Below are positions 61,194-64,000 of a stretch of 64,000 nucleotides of DNA, in pieces. Within the stretch, counting starts at the first letter, position 1, and each line of letters starts with the position of its first letter. The notes below the pieces were generated by a model, which did no database searches, had not been told where the DNA came from, and saw only the letters and a list, made by a program, of their open reading frames with translations. The translations under genes were made by a program, and so were the position numbers. Source of the DNA: Rhodosorus marinus (taxonomy: Eukaryota; Rhodophyta; Stylonematophyceae; Stylonematales; Stylonemataceae); NCBI GenBank assembly GCA_029953675.1, contig JAMWBK010000003.1, positions 2,852,001 through 2,916,000 on the forward strand, read 5' to 3'.

Positions 61194-61648
61194 ATGCCTT
61201 TGAAAGTTGGGTAAGTTTTCGTCTTTTACTTATTTGTATGTTCTTTATTATGAATGTGTACCTTGACTTAGAAATATGCTGAGCATAATATACAATATAT
61301 CATGGAAGAAGTATTTTCTTGGTCTAATATTCTCCTTAGATGACGAGGCGTTTTTTTAGTACTTTAGGTGTAGCGAATGTTTGTTTGTTTGTTTTTTTAC
61401 TGATAATTAGATCTAAATTATTGTGTATGGTCTTCTTAATTAGTGTCGCTGGGATTGGAAAGGTACTGGTGCGCTTCGAGCTGCCTCCCATGCAGTGTGC
61501 TCGGACGCTGTCGCAGAGTTTGCTTCAGGCGGAGAACGCCGTGCTGATCTGGAGCGAAATTCTTAACTTCAAGGTTCATGCTGCTTCCCAGAAAAGGATT
61601 GGTCTGCGGGACAAGACTGGTCAGCAAAGTTCTCTTGAGCTTCTTTGA
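61194..61648 (+). CDS. Doubtful small gene
   Basis: Proposed exons 61194-61210 and 61444-61648 join to 73 residues beginning MPLKVGVAGIGKVLVRFELP. The donor (gtaagt) is good and the phases agree, but the 233-nt intron is longer than others here and I recognise nothing in the protein. It could be the start of a longer transcript or noise. Confidence 0.25.
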
Positions 61649-62500
61649 ATGCATCAATTGAACCCCCGTTGTAGCGAGAACTCGTCCGTTGGGGAAACAT
61701 CGAGGACAGCAGAGGGTCCAACCTCTATTTGAGATCTTGCAGGATCGAAGAAGGCCGTCTCTTCAACTGACCTGAACTTTTGAACTGCAGATCTCCTTAA
61801 TGCTTGCCATAGCATCAATGGCAGGATATTTGAAGGGCAAACGACCTCAAGGAATGTATGTGAAGTTTCTTAGACCCCTGATATGTTGCTCATTTTGCTC
61901 CTGCTGTACGTTCTCCAAACCACTCCGAAGTGGTAAACGTGCGGCCACGGCTTGAAGTCATGTGCGTTCACAAAACCTCTGACAAAATAAACAGAGCAGC
62001 TCAGTGTCTCACTATTTCAAAAACGTTTTATTGAGCTCTTGTAACGATCGGTTCGATGTTAAGCACACATCTTGACAACAGATTTCCACTTCTTCGTCCT
62101 CCCCACCCATACCATGAAAAGCTTCACCCTATAACAACGCTAAAACAGTAATGTTTCGTATTCTGTCCTATAATAACGATCAAAAGCTACTTTTTTGAAG
62201 GATTCTGGATCAAGTTGATAAGAACTTGAAAAGAAGTGAGCGGTAAAGTTCTTTGCTAAGCGTTCAGGAAGGGGACTTGTTGACGGAAGCCAGAAGCTTT
62301 TTGAGGGACAAGTTAATGTGGAAAGAATTAGCTTTGTCTTGATTTGAAACTTGAATCACGACGTTTGAAGGTGTTTCGTTGATAAGCCCTCGATTTCAGT
62401 GTGCTGTTTGGTCTCTGGAAGCTTGTGTTTTGGATCTACTGACGATTGTTCGGCGAGAGTGAGACAAGGAATTGGTCTTTCTACAGATTGAATCGGTGAG
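61649..62500. other. Intergenic spacer
   Basis: Nothing coding is seen. The last part is the 5' flank of the alcohol dehydrogenase gene. Confidence 0.5.
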
Positions 62501-63957
62501 ATGATTGCAGTGACCTGCAGTCCTGCGGGTCCTAAGCTTGACTTGAACTATTCTATGCCCACTCCAGCTCCTGGAGAGGCATTGTTGAGAGTCTTGCTGG
62601 CTGGGATATGCTCGACGGACGTTGAGGTGGCGTTTCGCAAGTATAAAGGTGGCTTTACTGGGGTTTTAGGGCACGAGGTAAGCCGTTCTGGTCGTCGTCA
62701 AAGTGATTTCTTCGTGAAGACGATGGCTGATCTCGAAAATTCGTCTGTTCCGTCAACCAAAAAAACGACGACAAACATGTAGTTCGTCGGTAGAATCGAC
62801 GTGCTGAATTTGAAACGCAAGAAAGACTGTGGATTCTCCATTGGAGATCGAGTTGTTTCAGAGATTAACATAGTTCCGTCCTTCTCGAAATCCACTAATT
62901 ATCATCAGAGGGCGCAGGTACGTTAGCCCCTCATCGTATCATCAATATCCCACCTGTGTTTCGCCGAGGAATGCAACTATTCGTCTTGATTATATGTCAA
63001 TACCGACGCTTTTGATCGTGATTTGATTGCTCTGACGTCCTCTCAAGGGACGTTGTTGTCATAGAAAGCTTCGCCTCTGATACAGCGTGATATCCGTATC
63101 TGCTTAGGACCCTGATCGATCAGTCCTCGGTCTCATCAAACGCGATGGAGTCTTCGCTGAATACGTTTGTGTCCCCATTGAGAATTTGCACAAAGTACCA
63201 GACAACATCCCACCAGAGGTTGCCGTTTTTACAGAGCCATTAGCTGCCGCTTGCCAGATTCTTGAGCAGGTGAGAGGAGGGCTAAAGACTGTGGAGAGAT
63301 GAAGGGATTGATGAGGGCAGAGAAGGGTCTTGAGAAGGACAGTCGACCTTGTGAACTGTACGCTGCTGCGGAAAATTTTGCTGAAAGGAGGAGGTCATCT
63401 TGGTTTTTCATTTGTCCTGGTCGTAGGTTCATATCAAGCCGACCGATCGATTGGCTGTGCTAGGTATAGGCAAGCTAGGAGTTTTGATTTGCTTCGTTCT
63501 AAAGGCGTGTGGTAAGGATGTGACGGCAATCAGTAAGAAAGGAAGTCACTTTGACGTTCTCGAGTTGAGAGATATCCCGACGAGGAAAGTGAGCGAAGCA
63601 ATGGCGGACATGAAGGAGAGCTTCGACTTGGTTGTTGAGTGTACTGGCAACGCGGAAGGGTTTAATAACGCGCTGGAGCTAGTGAAACCGTACGGAACAA
63701 TCGTGCTGAAGACGACAATGGCCGGGATGACTCAGACAAATCTCACAGCTGTGGTCGTCAAGGAGCTTACGCTCGTGGGATCACGGTGTGGACCTTTCGA
63801 TGCAGCCCTGAGGATGCTCTCGACAAGACAGGTGGTTCTCGATGATATTAAGAAAGATATTTATGATATAACTGCTTTCCCTTCTGCAATAAGCAGAGCA
63901 CTAATGGCGGAAACTCTCAAGGTGATTCTTCGAATAACTCCTACATCAAGTAACTAG
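62501..63957 (+). CDS. Zinc-type medium-chain alcohol dehydrogenase
   Basis: NAD(P)-dependent oxidoreductase of the MDR superfamily, close to threonine/sorbitol-type dehydrogenases; substrate unknown. Four exons (62501-62677, 62783-62917, 63108-63269, 63427-63957) give 334 residues. The N-terminal catalytic half has GICSTDVEV with the first catalytic-zinc Cys, then GVLGHEFVGRI with the zinc His and Glu, and GDRVVSEIN. The EPLAAACQ stretch supplies the later catalytic-site Glu and Cys region. The cofactor domain is a Rossmann fold: AVLGIGKLGVLICFVLK (GxGxxG variant), then VVECTGNAEGF. The structural-zinc loop with four Cys normally found after GDRVV is replaced by a Cys-free segment (NIVPSFSKSTNYHQRAQ), so the structural zinc is probably absent. 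The end at 63957 is a normal C-terminus (ETLKVILRI). Confidence 0.87.
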
Positions 63958-64000
63958 AAAAAAACAGCTTGTTGTTAGGTTATTCTAAGTTAACGGGTTA

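Overview
The window is eukaryotic nuclear DNA from an organism with many short GT-AG introns, mostly 40-120 nt. Almost every gene can be rebuilt by splicing: exon sums are multiples of three, splice phases match, and joined reading frames restore known domains. The mix of genes (ABC1 kinase with a long N-terminal extension, PPR protein, QueC, Pho88 domain, TBCCD1, MFSD8 and TFIIIC subunit homologues) suggests a unicellular or simple eukaryote. An alga is my favoured guess, but no plastid-only gene settles it. I found no bacterial operons, CRISPR arrays, rRNA genes, convincing tRNAs or autonomous transposons.

Layout, left to right: 3' part of an ABCC transporter (1-4748, +); minisatellite (about 5.5-5.8 kb); SCY1-like pseudokinase (6155-9272, +); PPR protein (10433-13279, +); a Pho88 membrane domain fused to a thioredoxin domain (13634-14679, -); a 2-kb AT-rich spacer with two kinds of repeated short motif; a DExH-box RNA helicase (16739-20887, -); a repeat-rich spacer to 23.3 kb; MFSD8-like transporter (23294-24890, +); two small unknown genes (25140-26152, -); the largest TFIIIC subunit (26733-32881, +).

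The second half holds an unknown Ala/Gly-rich acidic protein (34491-36353, +), a DGK1/dolichol-kinase-like membrane protein (37490-38636, +), a CCHC zinc-knuckle protein (39303-39893, -), low-complexity spacer, a three-RRM protein (42768-44608, -), two unknown proteins (45803-46894 and 47684-49184, both +), a 3-kb spacer, an ABC1/UbiB kinase (52245-55472, +), a spacer with inverted repeats, queC (57176-58180, +) converging on TBCCD1 (58217-60851, -), a doubtful small gene, and a zinc-type alcohol dehydrogenase (62501-63957, +).

The genes do not form one pathway; they look like a normal gene-dense nuclear segment. The strongest novelty candidates are the Pho88-thioredoxin fusion, in which retention of one 70-nt intron would remove the thioredoxin half, and a spliced nuclear queC gene in a eukaryote.
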